NCBI GenBank assembly: GCA_016932095.1
Contig: JAFGDN010000019.1
Span: 1 to 64,000 of the forward strand
Length of the DNA stretch: 64,000 nucleotides
Origin: Sedimentisphaerales bacterium
Lineage (GTDB): Bacteria > Planctomycetota > Phycisphaerae > Sedimentisphaerales > Anaerobacaceae
Direction: 5' to 3'
Both the position numbers and the translations under genes were made by a program. The notes beneath the pieces were generated by a model. It ran no database searches. It worked only from the letters and a program-made list of their open reading frames with translations, and was not told where the DNA came from. Below, piece by piece: positions 17,443 through 26,950 of the stretch. Position 1 is the stretch's first letter. Each line of letters starts with the position of its first letter.

Positions 17443-18750
17443 ATGTTTTTATATCGAGTCAGACGCACGATGAAATTGGGTATCAAGAGCTTATGGCTTC
17501 ACCGCCTGCGCTCCACTCTGACGGCGCTTGGCATAATATTCGGCGTCTCGTCTGTTATCGCAATGCTGGCAATCGGCGAGGGCGCCAGCCGAACGGCTAT
17601 GGAGCAAATCGCCCGCCTCGGCAGCTTAAACATAATCGTTAAAACCGTCCAGCCGCCCGAAGACCAGCAGGCCACGGGCCAGCAGCAAAGTTTGCAGGAA
17701 TACGGCCTGACTTACAAGGACGCGGAACGATTCCGTAACAGCATACCGGATGCCGAGGTCATAGTTCCCATCCGCCGAGTCGCCCAGCAGGCGTGGTATA
17801 GAAACCGCAAAGTCCCCATCGAGGTTATCGGCACGGTTCCTTGGCATCTCGAAACCTCGCCAATCCGCCTGATTCTGGGCAGGTTCCTCACCTCCGCCGA
17901 CCTGGACTATAAACAGGATATCTGCGTCATCGACGGTGGTATCGTGGAACGGCTTTTCGCCCTCGATGACCCAATCGGCCAATACGTTAAAATCGCCAGT
18001 GATTATTACACCGTCGTCGGCATTGTAAGCTCTCAACCATCCACGGCCGCTTCAAACCAGCAGGAAAAACAGGAAACCGACTCCTCGAAAGCAAAGGCCG
18101 GCGCAAACGCGGGAAACATCTATATCCCGCTGACAACCGTTAAAAACCGTTTCGGCGAGATGTCAATGCAGATAAGCGGCAGCACGGGCAGAAAAATCGA
18201 AAAAGTCGAACTGCAGGAAATCATTGTCAAAGTTACCAACGTTGACCTCGTCCTGCCTACACGAGATATACTTGCGACCCTGCTCGAACGATTTCACAAA
18301 AAAAACGACTACCAGATTATCGTGCCGCTCGAGCTGCTCCAGCAGGCAAAACGCACGCAGAGAATTTTCAGTATCGTCCTTGGCTCAATAGCGGCCATTT
18401 CTCTGCTGGTCGGCGGCATAGGTATTATGAATATAATGTTAGCCACCGTCAGCGAACGAACACGGGAAATCGGTATCCGCAGGGCGCTGGGCGCAAGGAA
18501 AAAGGACATCATCTTCCAGTTCCTGTCTGAAACACTGCTTTTGACCTTCGCAGGCGGAGCACTCGGTATCGTCCTGGGCTGCACGATACCCTTCTTTGTT
18601 ACGCATTTCGGCAAAATGCCAACTGTTATCACCGGCACGTCGCTTTTGCTTTCATTCGGGATATCCGGCGCGGTCGGAATCATCTTCGGCCTTTACCCGG
18701 CTTACCGCGCCGCCAATATGGACCCGATTGAATCACTGCGACACGAATAA
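17443..18750 (+). CDS. ABC transporter permease, MacB/FtsX type
   Basis: About 435 residues from ATG 17443, four bases after the ATPase stop; ATG 17470 is also possible. The first membrane segment follows LWLHRLRSTLTALGIIFGVSS, then comes a 230-residue periplasmic domain (MacB_PCD), and three membrane segments end the protein (VLGSIAAISLLVGGIGIMNI, TLLLTFAGGALGIVLGC and a last helix before GLYPAYRAANMDPIESLRHE). VSERTREIGIRRALGA is the hallmark cytoplasmic loop. The protein has the four segments expected of a mechanotransmitting exporter, not a channel. A strong terminator follows. Confidence 0.94.
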   Translation: MFLYRVRRTMKLGIKSLWLHRLRSTLTALGIIFGVSSVIAMLAIGEGASRTAMEQIARLGSLNIIVKTVQPPEDQQATGQQQSLQEYGLTYKDAERFRNSIPDAEVIVPIRRVAQQAWYRNRKVPIEVIGTVPWHLETSPIRLILGRFLTSADLDYKQDICVIDGGIVERLFALDDPIGQYVKIASDYYTVVGIVSSQPSTAASNQQEKQETDSSKAKAGANAGNIYIPLTTVKNRFGEMSMQISGSTGRKIEKVELQEIIVKVTNVDLVLPTRDILATLLERFHKKNDYQIIVPLELLQQAKRTQRIFSIVLGSIAAISLLVGGIGIMNIMLATVSERTREIGIRRALGARKKDIIFQFLSETLLLTFAGGALGIVLGCTIPFFVTHFGKMPTVITGTSLLLSFGISGAVGIIFGLYPAYRAANMDPIESLRHE

Positions 18751-18771
18751 TATCAAAAAACAATATTTTAC

Positions 18772-18811
18772 CGGCCTGTCGGGGAAATTGACCGGCAGGC
18801 CGCTTTTTTTT
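18772..18811 (+). terminator. Rho-independent terminator of the exporter operon
   Basis: Stem CGGCCTGTCGG / CCGGCAGGCCG (one G-T pair) with a 9-base loop and eight T after it. The 5' arm is identical to that of the terminator at 19592 and shares its first eight bases with the one at 22375. Confidence 0.9.
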
Positions 18812-18897
18812 GTTCCGCACTTGTAAATTACATCCCCAAAATAACCGATATAACAATCCTCAAACAACATATAGCGCCCTCATTAAGGAGAGTACAA

Positions 18898-19545
18898 ATG
18901 AAAAAGTTAATGGCCTTGCTTATTGCGTTTATGATGCTGGGGATATGCTCACCGTCTTCGGGACTGCTTCTTATCTATAAAATGTCCGCACCGGTTAAAG
19001 GCGTTGACGACACGACAGGCCTGGCTGTTTCGGTGCCATTGAAGGCCTACTTGATTCTTGATTTTGACAGCGAAGGCGCGTTTCGGGATGCGAACTTAAT
19101 AACTTACGGCCTCGACAATCTGCGTTCGAAGGTCTTTTACCAGCTCAATGACAGCGACAGCGACGACTTTCTCGACATTGCCCTGTGGGGCAGCGGAGAA
19201 AATGTTCCATACTTCTTCATCGGTTTGTGGTGCTACGGCTCGGAAAGTCCTTTCGAATTCGAGGGGTGTATGTGGGGAAAGATGTCGGCAAAGGATATCG
19301 GATACGGCCCGATGGAATTATGGGTCGTTCCGTCTTCGATGAAGGGGGTTTTTACGTGCTGGTTGGAAATGCTGCTCGATACAAGCCAGGATATTTCAGG
19401 CACAGGAAACCTTAAAGCGAAGCTCGACACCCCGTCAACCAAATTATTGAACGCCGCAGACCAGACGAATGAAGAGGCCGTTACGTATATAACAGGTCTG
19501 TTGCAGGCCGCGGGTTATTCGCAGGGCACGCCGCCGAAACTCTGA
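18898..19545 (+). CDS. Exported protein, paralogue of the protein at 21741-22352
   Basis: 215 residues, AAGGAGA ribosome site 8 nt before ATG. MKKLMALLIAFMMLGIC is a signal peptide. The mature part begins LLLIYKMSAPVKGVDD and continues with VPLKAYLILDFD; the protein at 21741 has the matching FILVYKVTISGKVVDKG and AKVSAYLVLGIY in the same places, so I read them as distant paralogues. No named family. Three cysteines lie in the middle (LWCYG, EGCMWG, FTCWLE). It is flanked by terminators on both sides, so it is transcribed alone. Confidence 0.78.
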   Translation: MKKLMALLIAFMMLGICSPSSGLLLIYKMSAPVKGVDDTTGLAVSVPLKAYLILDFDSEGAFRDANLITYGLDNLRSKVFYQLNDSDSDDFLDIALWGSGENVPYFFIGLWCYGSESPFEFEGCMWGKMSAKDIGYGPMELWVVPSSMKGVFTCWLEMLLDTSQDISGTGNLKAKLDTPSTKLLNAADQTNEEAVTYITGLLQAAGYSQGTPPKL

Positions 19546-19591
19546 AAATAAGACGTTAAAGCTAATAATTTCCCATTCAATGTGTTTTTAA

Positions 19592-19628
19592 CGGCCTGTC
19601 GGCCGATTGACCGACAGGCCGTTTTTTT
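19592..19628 (+). terminator. Rho-independent terminator
   Basis: Perfect 11-bp stem CGGCCTGTCGG / CCGACAGGCCG with an 8-base loop and seven T. Same stem as at 18772. Confidence 0.9.
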
Positions 19629-19688
19629 ATGCCATACCTTGGGGCATTCAAAACACTAAAATCTCCTCATATTTTGCAGCATATTGCG

Positions 19689-19717
19689 TTTACAAAGTTC
19701 GTCGATTTTGATATAAT
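19689..19717 (+). promoter_or_regulatory. Promoter of the GLUG-repeat gene
   Basis: TTTACA (19689-19694), 17-bp spacer, perfect TATAAT (19712-19717), about 77 bp before the start at 19794. Confidence 0.65.
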
Positions 19718-19793
19718 CTAACTATTGCTGCAAGATGGGGTTCTATAGATAAACTGAGGAACGAGAAAAATAGTGTTTTGGAGGTTTTACCTT

Positions 19794-21674
19794 ATGAAAC
19801 GGTTGTTCTTTGTAATTGTGGCTGTCGCAATCGTTTCAATGTCGGCACAGGCCAAATATTCCGGCGGTTCAGGAACCGCCGATGACCCGTATAAAATCGC
19901 CACAGCCAGTGATTTATTAGAGCTGGCGGCAGCTACGGATGATTACGATGCGAACTTCGTGCTTATAGCGGATATTGACCTGACCGGCTACGTTTTTGCG
20001 ACCGCCGTCATCGCAAGAGATACGCACGGCTCTGAAGATTTCGACGGATATGCCTTTACCGGTCTTTTCGATGGCAATGACCATAAAATCCGCAATCTAA
20101 CCATAAACACCGGCGACGCTGAGAATGATTTCTTAGGTCTCTTCGGATGTCTTGGCGACGGCGGCAAGATACAGAACTTGATGTTGGATGACGTAAAAAT
20201 CGCCTGCACAAGTTACTCGCAAGTTATCGGAGCATTAGCAGGAGGGAACAACCGGGGAACTATCTGTAACTGTCGCTCGACAAGCATCATCAAAGGTGAG
20301 CTTAATTCATCCTTAATAGGAGGGCTTGTGGGATTAAACGACACAGGAAATATTATTAATTGCTGCTCGTCAGGCGATGTTTCAGGGGGAATAAGCATCG
20401 GTGGACTGGTCGGAGGTAATGACGGCAATATAAGCAAATGTTTCTCGACGTGCGACCTTGAAGGACCAGACTATTATTCAAATACTTTTGGAGGGCTTGT
20501 AGGAGCCAACAAAGGAGAAATCAGCAACAGCTATGCGGCCGGGACTATTATAATTGGCAAACCTTCAGGTTACTTAGGCGGACTGGTCGGAGTTAATCAA
20601 GGCGGTATCAACAATTGTTACTCGTCGAGCCTTTTGACATGGGGGGGCATTGATAAAAGCTATCTCGGCGGACTGGTTGGTAGTAATTACGACGGCGATA
20701 TAATCAGTTGTTATTTTGTTGTAAGCATAAATAACGGTTTGGGAGAGCTCCTGACAGTTGCCCAGATGAAGGAGCAGGCAAGTTTTGTCGGCTGGGATTT
20801 TGCCGGGGAGAAAACAAACGGCAAAGAAGATATCTGGGATATTGTTGAGGGGGTCGGTTATCCAACATTAATCTGGGTTGATGTGACAAAATGCGCCGTT
20901 AAAGCCGGCAGCAGGGAAAACAGCGACAAAATTTCTATTTCGGGCAAGTTAGATACAGGAGCCAATTATTATTTTATAAACAGCAGCGTTATCAAAATCA
21001 CAATCAAATCCGACCATATACTCACTGATTTTGAACATTCTTTTGATATTAACAGCAAAACGTTTAAGAAGGGCAGATACAGATATTCTGCAACCGATAA
21101 TGGCATGAAGAGGTCTTTCCAATATAACACGAAAACCCGAAAATTCACCCTTTCGGTGAGTAACACCGACCTGTCCGGCCTTGATTGTCCCATCACGTTG
21201 CATGCGAGAGTGGGTGATTATCATAGCGCATCCGAGTTTGGCGAGGAGATAGCTAATGGCAAAAAGCCGATGCCGATGAGCTTAATGATGGGAGTCGAGG
21301 ACTCATTAAGAGTCGATAAAATACAAGTCAAGCAGGGTAAAACCCTAAACAGCGACCAGTTGACGGTAAAAGGCGCCTTCGCTATGAAAAATACGAATGT
21401 TGATATAGCCGGCTCGGACTTAAATATCACGCTGAACGGAGTACCATATACTATAAAAGCAGGCAAGCTGATAGCGACGAAGAACGGATTCGGCTGCAAG
21501 AACGTTGTTCTTGGCGACGGATTCAGCATTGGCTCGGCTGATTTTAATTTCAAGAAATGCACTTTCAAGATAACGCTAAAGAAAACCGAGATTGACGACG
21601 GTCTCAGCGGTCTAATTGACTTCGGTATGATGTTCGGCGACTATGAAGAAAATGTGGAGGTTGAACTGCCATAA
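19794..21674 (+). CDS. Secreted GLUG-repeat protein with two C-terminal repeats of an unnamed domain
   Basis: 626 residues. ATG 19794 follows TGGAGG by about 9 nt. Signal peptide MKRLFFVIVAVAIVSMSAQA. YSGGSGTADDPYKIATASDL opens a beta-helix-like region (about 22-350) with GLUG motifs: GGLVGLNDTGNIINC, GGLVGGNDGNISKC, GGLVGANKGEISNSYAAG, GGLVGVNQGGINNC and GGLVGSNYDGDIISC. GLUG repeats occur in secreted adhesins and IgA-peptidase-like proteins. The last 230 residues look like two tandem copies of about 110 residues (KISISGKLDTGANYYF and following; QLTVKGAFAMKNTNVD and following, the latter ending LIDFGMMFGDYEENVEVELP), which I cannot name. No sorting signal or dockerin is seen at the C-terminus. 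Confidence 0.85.
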   Translation: MKRLFFVIVAVAIVSMSAQAKYSGGSGTADDPYKIATASDLLELAAATDDYDANFVLIADIDLTGYVFATAVIARDTHGSEDFDGYAFTGLFDGNDHKIRNLTINTGDAENDFLGLFGCLGDGGKIQNLMLDDVKIACTSYSQVIGALAGGNNRGTICNCRSTSIIKGELNSSLIGGLVGLNDTGNIINCCSSGDVSGGISIGGLVGGNDGNISKCFSTCDLEGPDYYSNTFGGLVGANKGEISNSYAAGTIIIGKPSGYLGGLVGVNQGGINNCYSSSLLTWGGIDKSYLGGLVGSNYDGDIISCYFVVSINNGLGELLTVAQMKEQASFVGWDFAGEKTNGKEDIWDIVEGVGYPTLIWVDVTKCAVKAGSRENSDKISISGKLDTGANYYFINSSVIKITIKSDHILTDFEHSFDINSKTFKKGRYRYSATDNGMKRSFQYNTKTRKFTLSVSNTDLSGLDCPITLHARVGDYHSASEFGEEIANGKKPMPMSLMMGVEDSLRVDKIQVKQGKTLNSDQLTVKGAFAMKNTNVDIAGSDLNITLNGVPYTIKAGKLIATKNGFGCKNVVLGDGFSIGSADFNFKKCTFKITLKKTEIDDGLSGLIDFGMMFGDYEENVEVELP

Positions 21675-21740
21675 CACAGAGAAAAATCGGTTGGGGTAAT
21701 TCAGATAGAATTATTAACGACTTATTATGGAGGCAGAAAA

Positions 21741-22352
21741 ATGAAGAAGTTATCAGCATTGTTTGTGTTAATGGTCGTACTGGGAACGAGCGTGCCGGCG
21801 TATTGTGCACAGGGTACCAACTTTATCCTTGTTTATAAGGTAACCATCAGCGGCAAGGTAGTTGATAAAGGATGGGAAGAACTATCGTCTGCCAAGGTCT
21901 CGGCTTACCTGGTACTGGGCATCTACCAGCCCAATCCATCCACCTATCCTTTTATCGTCGATTCGAGATTAGTGGTTTATGGCAAGTATGAAGGAGACAA
22001 AATATACGATACCGCCAGTTCCTTAGGCGCCGACATGGAATTATTAGGGGACCCGGAAGACGATATTTGTATTGTTACTATGGAGCCGCCAGGGTCGGCA
22101 GCGGTCATATTTGGAATGGTCAAATTTACGGACATCGGCCTTTCCGAGAAAAAATGGATTCCCACAAAACTAAGCGGCGGAATGGTCATCAATGGCGATT
22201 TCTTCGGTCTGGCGGAGATTGCCGGCTCGGCCAAAGTATCGGCAAAATTTGACTCAAAACTTACAAAGAAAAATGTCTCAGGAAGTGTAAACTCCACGGT
22301 TGTTAGTATCATTGATATCCTGCAAGCCCAACACTATCAACCAAATCCATAA
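21741..22352 (+). CDS. Exported protein, paralogue of the protein at 18898-19545
   Basis: 203 residues, GGAGGC ribosome site 6-7 nt before ATG. MKKLSALFVLMVVLGTSVPAY is a signal peptide. The order of elements follows its paralogue: YKV segment, AKVSAYLVLGIY, VVYGKYEGDKIYD (LITYGLDNLRSKVFY in the paralogue), VKFTDIGL (KMSAKDIGYG), a C-terminal AKVSAKFDSKLTKK (LKAKLDTPSTKLL). The function is unknown. It may share the promoter of the GLUG gene, 66 bp upstream, and it ends at a terminator with the same stem as its paralogue. Confidence 0.78.
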   Translation: MKKLSALFVLMVVLGTSVPAYCAQGTNFILVYKVTISGKVVDKGWEELSSAKVSAYLVLGIYQPNPSTYPFIVDSRLVVYGKYEGDKIYDTASSLGADMELLGDPEDDICIVTMEPPGSAAVIFGMVKFTDIGLSEKKWIPTKLSGGMVINGDFFGLAEIAGSAKVSAKFDSKLTKKNVSGSVNSTVVSIIDILQAQHYQPNP

Positions 22353-22374
22353 ACTCGCTAAAGGCAATCAACTC

Positions 22375-22410
22375 CGGCCTGTTGAGAATAACGCGACAGG
22401 CCGTTTTTTT
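22375..22410 (+). terminator. Rho-independent terminator
   Basis: Stem CGGCCTGT / ACAGGCCG, 13-base loop, seven T. The arm shares its eight bases with the terminators at 18772 and 19592. Confidence 0.85.
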
Positions 22411-22423
22411 ATGCGCGGACTTG

Positions 22424-22438
22424 TCCGCCAAAGGCGGA
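22424..22438. repeat. REP-like hairpin
   Basis: TCCGCC-AAA-GGCGGA, a perfect 6-bp hairpin followed by TTTT. Related hairpins lie at 45069-45083 and 54943-54957. It lies 50 bp before a heptamer array. Confidence 0.7.
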
Positions 22439-22487
22439 TTTTGCCTTGAGAGAAACGGGGGAGGTTGGTAGAGTAAGTCAGAAGACA

Positions 22488-22536
22488 GAACGTCGAACAT
22501 TCAATATTGAACTTTGAACGTCGAACAAAGAATGCG
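22488..22536. repeat. Degenerate tandem heptamer array (7 units)
   Basis: Units in order: GAACGTC, GAACATT, CAATATT, GAACTTT, GAACGTC, GAACAAA, GAATGCG. The period is exactly 7 and the GAA at the unit start is nearly constant. It sits 32 bp before purD. Confidence 0.8.
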
Positions 22537-22568
22537 GATTGCAGAATGAAGAAAGGGATTTTTAACAA

Positions 22569-23846
22569 ATGAGAGTATTATTAGTAGGCAACGGCGGGCG
22601 GGAGCACGCGATTGCGTGGAAATTGAAGCAATCGAAGGAATTAACGAAATTATACATAGCGCCCGGTAACCCGGGAACAGCCCAATATGGGGAAAACGTC
22701 GCGATAAAGGCGGAGGATGTGAATGGATTAGTCAAATTCGCAAAGGAGAATAAAATCGGACTTGCGCTCATCGGGCCTGAAGACCCGCTGGCGGAAGGCG
22801 TAGTGGATATGCTCGAAGCGGAGGGGGTAAAGGCGTTCGGGCCGTCGAGGGCGGCGGCACAATTGGAGGCGGACAAGGCGTTTTCAAAGCAGATAATGCG
22901 GTCAAGCGCGGTATCAACGGCCGAGGGCAGGACGTTTACACGGTTCGCCGATGCCAAGGCGTATATCGCCAGCAGGGATGAGCCGGTGGTTGTCAAGGCG
23001 GCCGGCCTTGCAAAGGGTAAAGGGGTGATGGTGTGCAACGAGCCGTCAGACGGGATACTGGCAGCCGAGAAAATTATGGTCAACAAAATATTCGGCCCGG
23101 CGGGTGATAAAATCGTTGTTGAGGACAAGCTCATCGGAGAAGAGGCGTCGATTCTGGCTTTCGTCGATGGCAGAAGCATTTACGTGATGGAATCATCGCA
23201 GGACCATAAGCCCATAGGCGACGGCGATACCGGGCCAAACACGGGCGGTATGGGGGCATACAGCCCGGCGCCGGTCGTTACCGACGAAATGATGAGCCAG
23301 ATTGAACGCGAGATATTAGTGCCGGTCGTGGATTGTATGAACCGTAACGAAACGCCATACAAGGGCGTGCTCTATGCGGGGATTATGGTAACAGCGGGCG
23401 GGCCGAGGGTGCTGGAATTCAACGTCAGGTTCGGCGACCCGGAGACGCAGCCGATACTGATGCGGCTGAAGAGCGATTTACTGGAGGTGTGCTTGGCCAT
23501 CTGCGAGCAGAAACTCGAAGATATAACGCTTGAATGGGACGAACGTCCCGCGGTGTGCGTGGTTATGGCGTCGGGCGGCTACCCGGGCAATTATGAAAAA
23601 GGAAAGGTCATAACGGGAATTGAAAAGGCCGAAAAACTCGACAATGTTGTTGCGTTTCACGCCGGAACCGCGATGAAAGACGATAAACTGGTTACGGCAG
23701 GCGGACGAGTTCTTGGGGTTACAGCGCTTGGCGACACAATCGCGGCAGCCAGGGCGAGGGCATACGAGGCAGTTGATAAAATAAACTTCGAGGGCGCATA
23801 TTGCCGACGAGATATAGCGGACAAGGCGATAAAAAGCTCAAGATAA
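22569..23846 (+). CDS. purD: Phosphoribosylamine-glycine ligase
   Basis: 425 residues, usual length. ATP-grasp enzyme that joins glycine to phosphoribosylamine in purine synthesis. MRVLLVGNGGREHAIAWKL, IGPEDPLAEGVVDMLEA, KAAGLAKGKGVMV, TGGMGAYSPAP and VLEFNVRFGDPETQ are family signatures covering the N-, ATP-grasp and C-domains. AAAGGGA lies 8-9 nt before ATG. The next gene begins 18 bp after its stop, so purD probably heads the operon that goes on with the envelope-transport genes, an unusual pairing. Confidence 0.97.
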   Translation: MRVLLVGNGGREHAIAWKLKQSKELTKLYIAPGNPGTAQYGENVAIKAEDVNGLVKFAKENKIGLALIGPEDPLAEGVVDMLEAEGVKAFGPSRAAAQLEADKAFSKQIMRSSAVSTAEGRTFTRFADAKAYIASRDEPVVVKAAGLAKGKGVMVCNEPSDGILAAEKIMVNKIFGPAGDKIVVEDKLIGEEASILAFVDGRSIYVMESSQDHKPIGDGDTGPNTGGMGAYSPAPVVTDEMMSQIEREILVPVVDCMNRNETPYKGVLYAGIMVTAGGPRVLEFNVRFGDPETQPILMRLKSDLLEVCLAICEQKLEDITLEWDERPAVCVVMASGGYPGNYEKGKVITGIEKAEKLDNVVAFHAGTAMKDDKLVTAGGRVLGVTALGDTIAAARARAYEAVDKINFEGAYCRRDIADKAIKSSR

Positions 23847-23864
23847 TTAGGGACGACAAAGGAT

Positions 23865-26800
23865 ATGCCGTCGATTGTGAATAAGCCGGGTAAAAAGGGC
23901 AAAAGGAGGGCCGTCGGCTGGCTAGTGGAGTTTGCGTTCACGGTCGTTTTGATGTGGCTTGTGTTTGCTCTGGCCGGCAGGGTGATGCCCAGGATAGCGC
24001 TAAGGGAGATTTCCAAATTAACCAATACCAAAATCGACGCGGAAACCGTTGATTTCAGATTTGACGGGTCGGTTCTAATCAGGCATCTGGCGGTCCGCCC
24101 GCCGATTTCGGCGGAATTCGACAATTCGATTTTAAAGGCCAAGACGATGCGGATGCGTTTTCGGCTCGGCAGTTTGCTGCGATTCCGCCCCCGGGTTAAG
24201 GAGATATTCGTTGATGATTTTGTGCTGAGGGCACAGTTCGATTCCGACAAAGGTTTGTGGAACCTGTCGTCGCTCAAAATTCAGATGCTGAAAAACGGCG
24301 ACGCCCCTTTGCCTCTGGTCTGGCTCGAAAACGGGGATTTGGAATATAGCAAGGTTGTAAAAGGTCGAAGCAGGGTCATTGCCAGAACGCCGGTGTCCGT
24401 GGGTTTGCGGCCGGCAGAGAAAATAGTAGGCGGTTACAGTTTTGACGTAACAACTGCCGGCCGCCAGAGTTTTCAGAAAAGCGCGATATTCGGGACCTGG
24501 CAGCCGGGACGAATCGAGATGGCCGGAAGAATATCTTCCAGGGATTTACCCGGCTTCGAAAGACCCTGGACCGTCAAATCGCTCGAGGCGAAACTTGCAT
24601 ACGAGCCGAACAGTTCCTTTGAGCTTACCGCGAAAGTGAAGAATTTCAATTGCCCCCCCAGCGACCTGAGAGGTATTTTTGCTTTTGACACCAGGACGCT
24701 GGGCGGAAAAGCGCCGTTTATCGACGCCCTGCAGAATTTTTTCAGAAGATACGGCCCGGACGGGACGATTAACCTTGATTTTCAGGCGTCCGGCAATCTT
24801 CTGCAAATGGATAAAAGTAAAATAAACGGCGTTGCGACTATCGTGGACGTCAACGTTTGCGACCGCGATTTCGCATATGCCGTCGAACACATCAAAGGGC
24901 AGATAGACCTGACCGACAAAAGTGTAAAACTAAGGAATATGACCGGTCGTCACGGCGACGTGGTCCTCGCCCTGGGCGGCTGGGCGACCGACGAAGGGCA
25001 ATACTGGAAATATCATTTGCAAATCACCAGCGAAAATATGCTGCTGGATAACGACCTGTATAATGCCCTTAAAACGAATGAGAAAAAGTTCTGGTCTGCG
25101 TTTTCGCCCAGCGGGATTGTCGCGGTAAATTACTCAAACAGCCGGTTATCGCAGACGGATATTAAAAACGCGCTGGCCGTGCAGCTTGTTGATGTCAACG
25201 CCGTCTACGTCGGATTCAGCTACCCCTTGAGGAACACAAACGGATTGCTGTTTTTTAGCCCCGACGGTGTTGTTTTTTCCAATGTAATATCAGAATGGGA
25301 AAACCGCAGGATAACAATAAACGGTAAAGTAACACTTGCCGCGGACCGGCAGCCAGAATACGACTTCCTGGTAAACAGCGTTAATATACCCCTGGATTCG
25401 ACGCTGGAAACGGCGCTGCCTGCCGCGCAGAAGGAATTCTACAGGCAGTTTGAAATGACAGGCATCATAGACGCGAATATAAAAATAGTAAGCGCAGAAG
25501 ACCAAAATGGAATGGGTTCGTTTGCGGCGGACGTCTTCCCGCGGAAAAGCTCGATAAAGGCCAGGGTCCTGCCAATTGTCATCAGCGACGTTACCGGCAA
25601 AATCGCTCTCAATCCCGACGTGGTGGATATTGACGCGCTGGCTGGCTGGTACGGGGATGGTTCGGTTGACCTTTCAGGGCGGGTATGGCTGCGAGACGGC
25701 CGGACTAAACTTGGATATTGCCTTTCAATGAAAGCCGATAAGATTGAGCTGACCGAAGAGCTTGAAAAAAACCTGCCGGGCCAGTTGTCGGCGCTGCTGT
25801 CGCAGTTACATCTCCGAGGCCAGGTCAGTGTTACGGCCGACGTCAGTCAAAACGCCGTCGGCGACTGTGCTCCGAACCGGCTGATTATAGAATGCATCGA
25901 TAATAACATTGACTGTAATTTCCTGCCATATCCCCTGCGAGATATCTCAGGCAGAATCGCGATTACGGACTCGGGAATTGAAATAGATGAATTGTCCGCA
26001 AGGGCAGTGCACAGAATTTGGGGCGAGTCGATAGAGTCGTCAATGAAAATGTCCGGCAAAATTGAGCTAGGGCAGGCGGGGCCGGACGCCAACGAGACGA
26101 CAATTACCGGCGGAGAGATGGGCTTCTCGGGCCGCAACGTCCGGTTCAAGGGAAAGTCATTGGCGAGAGTTGAAACTATTATTGATTACGAAGCCCAGGC
26201 AAGCGCGTGGCTGTCTCGTTATTTCATTGCTGATTTCTACGACGGGAAAATGATTGGTAAGGTGCAGTTGAATAAATCCGGTCAGCGTAATCTGGATTAC
26301 CTTCTGGAAACCGCCGTCGCAGGCGCGGATTTGAAGAAGTTTCTCTCGGACAAGGAGGGCGAGAAAAAGCCCGATGAGCATTTCAGCACCGGTTTGATAA
26401 ACGGCTGGCTCAGCGTTGTCGGTTCCATCAGCGACGATAATATCCGGCTCGGGCGATGCCAGTTGAAGATAATCGATATGGAAGTCGGCAAGCTTTCGCC
26501 GCTGGCCAAACTATTGGCGGTATTGAATCTCACTGAGCCCGGCGATTACGCATTCGACCGGATGACGGTTGACGCGTATATACAGGATAACAGGATGTTT
26601 TTACGAAAGCTGGATTTGGCGGGCAAATCGCTGGCGTTTAACGGGTCCGGCTGGCTGGATTTGAGGAGCGAGGAAATCAATCTGACGCTGACGGCTCGAG
26701 GTCGAAGGTTGTCAACGGCAAGCCCCTCGATTTGGCAGTCGCTTACGGAAGGACTCGGCCGGGCCGTGATGCGGGTGGAGGTCAAAGGCAATATCCACGA

Positions 26801-26876
26801 CCCGCAGGTTTTTACAAAGCCCCTGCCTGTAATCAAAGAGACACTTGAAATTTTGGGCACGCCGAAAGATAATTAA
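23865..26876 (+). CDS. Large AsmA/YhdP-like inner-membrane-anchored protein
   Basis: 1003 residues. After a basic N-terminus one membrane segment (about residues 20-42) anchors it; the rest is periplasmic, rich in beta strands. The start of the soluble part (ISKLTNTKIDAETVDFRFDG then VRPPISAEFDN) and the C-terminal LSPLAKLLAVLNLTEPGDYAFDRM followed by LAGKSLAFNGSGWLDLRSEE match the AsmA-like family, whose members form long repeating-beta-groove bridges that carry phospholipid between the membranes. I infer the same role here. The genes downstream encode an RND pump, a LolA-like carrier and an outer-membrane barrel, which fits lipid or hydrophobic-molecule export. Confidence 0.8.
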   Translation: MPSIVNKPGKKGKRRAVGWLVEFAFTVVLMWLVFALAGRVMPRIALREISKLTNTKIDAETVDFRFDGSVLIRHLAVRPPISAEFDNSILKAKTMRMRFRLGSLLRFRPRVKEIFVDDFVLRAQFDSDKGLWNLSSLKIQMLKNGDAPLPLVWLENGDLEYSKVVKGRSRVIARTPVSVGLRPAEKIVGGYSFDVTTAGRQSFQKSAIFGTWQPGRIEMAGRISSRDLPGFERPWTVKSLEAKLAYEPNSSFELTAKVKNFNCPPSDLRGIFAFDTRTLGGKAPFIDALQNFFRRYGPDGTINLDFQASGNLLQMDKSKINGVATIVDVNVCDRDFAYAVEHIKGQIDLTDKSVKLRNMTGRHGDVVLALGGWATDEGQYWKYHLQITSENMLLDNDLYNALKTNEKKFWSAFSPSGIVAVNYSNSRLSQTDIKNALAVQLVDVNAVYVGFSYPLRNTNGLLFFSPDGVVFSNVISEWENRRITINGKVTLAADRQPEYDFLVNSVNIPLDSTLETALPAAQKEFYRQFEMTGIIDANIKIVSAEDQNGMGSFAADVFPRKSSIKARVLPIVISDVTGKIALNPDVVDIDALAGWYGDGSVDLSGRVWLRDGRTKLGYCLSMKADKIELTEELEKNLPGQLSALLSQLHLRGQVSVTADVSQNAVGDCAPNRLIIECIDNNIDCNFLPYPLRDISGRIAITDSGIEIDELSARAVHRIWGESIESSMKMSGKIELGQAGPDANETTITGGEMGFSGRNVRFKGKSLARVETIIDYEAQASAWLSRYFIADFYDGKMIGKVQLNKSGQRNLDYLLETAVAGADLKKFLSDKEGEKKPDEHFSTGLINGWLSVVGSISDDNIRLGRCQLKIIDMEVGKLSPLAKLLAVLNLTEPGDYAFDRMTVDAYIQDNRMFLRKLDLAGKSLAFNGSGWLDLRSEEINLTLTARGRRLSTASPSIWQSLTEGLGRAVMRVEVKGNIHDPQVFTKPLPVIKETLEILGTPKDN

Positions 26877-26950
26877 AGGAGCAAGATTTCAACGCAGGGG
26901 CTTACGGTGATACAAAAAACCTGTTTTGCGAGAACCGGAGGTTTATATAG

